DNA of 6,874 bases from Fimousia sp036311565. Its GTDB lineage: Bacteria > Bacillota > Clostridia > Lachnospirales > Lachnospiraceae. How positions within the stretch are numbered: position 1 is the first letter of the stretch; every line of letters starts with the position of its first letter. Under the pieces are notes generated by a model that was not told the DNA's origin, did no database searches, and saw only the letters and a list, made by a program, of their open reading frames with translations. The stretch is taken from the NCBI GenBank assembly GCA_036311565.1, contig JAXJPR010000027.1, forward strand, positions 1 through 6,874. The letters run 5' to 3'. Made by a program: the position numbers and the translations under genes. Of this stretch, positions 6,239 to 6,874 are shown piece by piece.

Positions 6239-6277
6239 GGATATTTCAAAAAAATAAAAAAAAATTAAAAAAAGGTG
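6239..6277 (+). promoter_or_regulatory. A-rich tract upstream of P1 (UP-element-like)
   Basis: The stretch from about 6248 to 6273 is nearly pure A with a few T's, immediately before the first TTGACA. A-tracts here commonly act as UP elements contacting the RNA polymerase alpha subunit at stable-RNA promoters. I see no intrinsic terminator for ispD between 6239 and the promoter. Confidence 0.5.
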
Positions 6278-6306
6278 TTGACATATTTGAATGAATTTGA
6301 TAATAT
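6278..6306 (+). promoter_or_regulatory. Tandem stable-RNA promoter P1
   Basis: A perfect TTGACA (6278-6283), a 17-bp spacer and TAATAT (6301-6306) form the first of three similar promoters. The -10 lies in a TTGATA-ATA-TATCAA dyad (6298-6312 region). A GTCGCTGAT block (6314-6322) begins 7 nt past the -10, at about the expected start point. Confidence 0.8.
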
Positions 6307-6361
6307 ATCAACTGTCGCTGATGAAAACAAAGTAAAACAATTTGGAAAATTGAGAAAAATG

Positions 6362-6390
6362 TTGACAAGTGACAAAAAACATGATAATAT
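6362..6390 (+). promoter_or_regulatory. Tandem stable-RNA promoter P2
   Basis: TTGACA (6362-6367), a 17-bp spacer and TAATAT (6385-6390), starting 84 bp after P1. It shares GATAATATATCAA with P1 and TTGACAAGTGA with P3. GTTGCTGAT follows at 6398-6406. The region before it (6320-6360) is A-rich. Confidence 0.8.
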
Positions 6391-6451
6391 ATCAAATGTT
6401 GCTGATAAAGAGGGAAAATTAAAGAAAAAATAAAAAACTTTAAAAAAACTC

Positions 6452-6480
6452 TTGACAAGTGATGAAAGACTTGATAAAAT
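6452..6480 (+). promoter_or_regulatory. Tandem stable-RNA promoter P3
   Basis: TTGACA (6452-6457), a 17-bp spacer and TAAAAT (6475-6480), starting 90 bp after P2 and nearest the tRNA genes. GTCGCTAAC (6487-6495) follows. An A-rich tract at about 6414-6449 precedes it and is another UP-element candidate. The start point would lie about 35 nt before tRNA-Ser(UGA). Confidence 0.82.
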
Positions 6481-6519
6481 ATCAAAGTCGCTAACGAAGA
6501 AAAAATGTCGAAAGCGTAT

Positions 6520-6605
6520 GGAGAGGTGTCCGAGTGGTTTAAGGAGCTAGTCTTGAAAACTAGTGATTCCGAAAGGGACCGTGGGTTCGAATCCCACCTT
6601 CTCCG
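6520..6605 (+). tRNA. tRNA-Ser, anticodon UGA
   Basis: The 86-nt cloverleaf has acceptor GGAGAGG (6520-6526) paired with CTTCTCC (6598-6604) and discriminator G6605. The D stem is UCC/GGA, and the anticodon stem CTAGT/ACTAG encloses the loop CTTGAAA, giving UGA, which reads UCA. A long class II variable arm (TTCC/GGGA with a GAAA loop) is typical of serine tRNA. The T arm is GTGGG-TTCGAAT-CCCAC. The next bases are TTGG, so CCA is not encoded and must be added after 3' trimming. Confidence 0.97.
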
Positions 6606-6608
6606 TTG

Positions 6609-6629
6609 GTTACAAATTCATACTGTAAC
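6609..6629 (+). repeat. Inverted repeat between the two tRNAs
   Basis: GTTACA (6609-6614) and TGTAAC (6624-6629) form a 6-bp stem with a 9-nt loop in the 39-nt spacer. There is no T-tract, so it is not a terminator. It might guide processing of the tRNA-tRNA precursor. Confidence 0.4.
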
Positions 6630-6644
6630 ACATTTAGTTCGCTT

Positions 6645-6733
6645 GGAGAAGTACCCAAGTGGCTGAAGGGGCTCCCCTGGAAAGGGAGTAGGTCGTTAAT
6701 AGCGGCGCGAGGGTTCAAATCCCTCCTTCTCCG
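6645..6733 (+). tRNA. tRNA-Ser, anticodon GGA
   Basis: The 89-nt cloverleaf has acceptor GGAGAAG (6645-6651) paired with CTTCTCC (6726-6732) and discriminator G6733. The D stem is CCC/GGG. The anticodon stem CTCCC/GGGAG encloses CTGGAAA, giving GGA, which reads UCC and UCU. A long variable arm spans about 6689-6708 and the T arm is GAGGG-TTCAAAT-CCCTC. CCA is not encoded (TTGG follows). Its 3' acceptor strand and flank are identical to those of the first tRNA-Ser, and no promoter is visible between them, so they are probably co-transcribed. Confidence 0.97.
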
Positions 6734-6748
6734 TTGGATTTTTTCCAA
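6734..6748 (+). other. Small hairpin after tRNA-Ser(GGA), not a terminator
   Basis: TTGGA (6734-6738) pairs with TCCAA (6744-6748) around a T loop. The T-run is in the loop, not after the stem, so transcription probably continues into the leader beyond. Confidence 0.4.
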
Positions 6749-6760
6749 ATGCGAATGACG

Positions 6761-6780
6761 AACATTGAAAACTGAACAAT
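6761..6780 (+). promoter_or_regulatory. boxA-like antitermination element of an rRNA leader
   Basis: AACATTGAAAACTGAACAAT resembles the 'TTTGAAAACT' boxA-region sequence found in Firmicute pre-rRNA leaders and 16S-23S spacers, where Nus factors bind. Its place after tRNAs and before a series of hairpins suggests the transcript runs into an rRNA gene outside the window. Confidence 0.6.
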
Positions 6781-6790
6781 CACAGATCCT

Positions 6791-6853
6791 TGAAAATTCT
6801 AATGAGATTTTCACCATCTTTCGAAAAAGATGGACGGACGTTGAGAAATCAAC
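6791..6853 (+). other. Three consecutive hairpins of a probable pre-rRNA leader
   Basis: Hairpin 1 is TGAAAAT (6791-6797) with ATTTTCA (6807-6813). Hairpin 2 is a perfect 8-bp stem CCATCTTT/AAAGATGG (6814-6821, 6826-6833) with a CGAA loop. Hairpin 3 is GTTGA/TCAAC (6840-6844, 6849-6853) with a GAAA tetraloop. None is followed by a T-tract, so they are not terminators. They are more likely processing structures before 16S. The rest of the window, to 6874, is an unpaired A-rich stretch with no gene. Confidence 0.55.
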
Positions 6854-6874
6854 AACCTAAAACAGTAAAAGGAT

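Larger units (their letters stand above)
6278..6499 (+). repeat. Three imperfect direct repeats carrying the promoters
   Basis: Units of roughly 48 bp beginning at 6278, 6362 and 6452 each carry TTGACA, a 17-bp spacer, a TAAWAT -10 box inside a TGATA-N3-TATCA dyad, and a GTYGCTRAY block. The A-rich separators between units are less conserved. This array fills most of the 281-base gene-free gap between ispD and the first tRNA; I see no coding sequence in the gap. Confidence 0.75.

Noticed and set aside
6246..6485. Minus-strand 79-residue Phe/Leu/His-rich frame
   Set aside because: It is antisense of the A-rich promoter array, with low-complexity composition and internal repeats that mirror the promoter units.
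6278..6499. CRISPR-like or iteron repeat array
   Set aside because: Each repeated unit is a recognisable sigma-A promoter at a regular position before tRNA genes, the separators are A-rich, and no cas or replication gene is present.
6649..6733. CCA end on tRNA-Ser(GGA)
   Set aside because: The bases after discriminator G6733 are TTGG, so CCA is not encoded in the gene.
6734..6748. TTGGA-T-run-TCCAA as a terminator after the tRNAs
   Set aside because: The T-run forms the loop and no T-tract follows the stem, so it does not have the form of an intrinsic terminator.
6560..6817. Minus-strand 85-residue reading frame containing GEGGIRTHGPFRN and RRRDLNPRAA
   Set aside because: It is the antisense translation of the two tRNA-Ser genes. 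'GGIRTHG' and 'RRRDLNPR' strings are well-known false proteins produced this way.

Overview
The window is AT-rich, densely packed chromosomal DNA with short intergenic gaps, Shine-Dalgarno-driven starts, vegetative sigma-A type promoters and protein families typical of anaerobic Firmicutes. Gene content and protein style best fit Clostridia, probably Lachnospiraceae; this is inference, and I cannot name a genus. All genes are on the + strand. I see no mobile element, CRISPR array, phage gene or toxin-antitoxin pair.

Layout. (1) 1-188: AT-rich leader with a weak hairpin and a good sigma-A promoter (93-121) for the first gene. (2) 189-983: a short QueG/COG1600-like double [4Fe-4S] protein of uncertain function. 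(3) 1001-3137: a promoter followed by a tight run of a two-TM YcxB-like protein, tsaE, tsaB and rimI. (4) 3163-5414: a second promoter of the same unusual form (TAGAAA-N17-TATAAT), then a 67-residue Cys-rich putative zinc protein, an RNase Z and tsaD. (5) 5465-6238: ispD (MEP isoprenoid pathway) with an unusual C-terminal tail. (6) 6239-6519: no gene; three tandem strong promoters arranged as imperfect direct repeats of about 84-90 bp. (7) 6520-6733: tRNA-Ser(UGA) and tRNA-Ser(GGA), neither encoding CCA. (8) 6734-6874: no gene; a boxA-like element and consecutive hairpins that look like a pre-rRNA leader, suggesting that an rRNA gene (most likely 16S) begins just beyond the window.

How it fits together. 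TsaE, TsaB and TsaD are three of the four bacterial proteins that make t6A37 on ANN-decoding tRNAs; the fourth, TsaC/Sua5, is not here. RimI is a protein N-acetyltransferase commonly co-located with them. RNase Z makes the 3' end of CCA-less tRNA precursors, which is what the two tRNA-Ser genes downstream encode. Most of the window therefore concerns tRNA maturation and translation, ending at a probable stable-RNA operon.

Most of this is standard core genome, and I do not see a clearly new biological system. The items most worth checking are the triple promoter array, in which each -10 box lies inside a TTGATA-N3-TATCAA dyad and is followed by a conserved GTCGCTGA-like block, and the uncharacterised Cys-rich small protein inside the t6A/RNase Z cluster.
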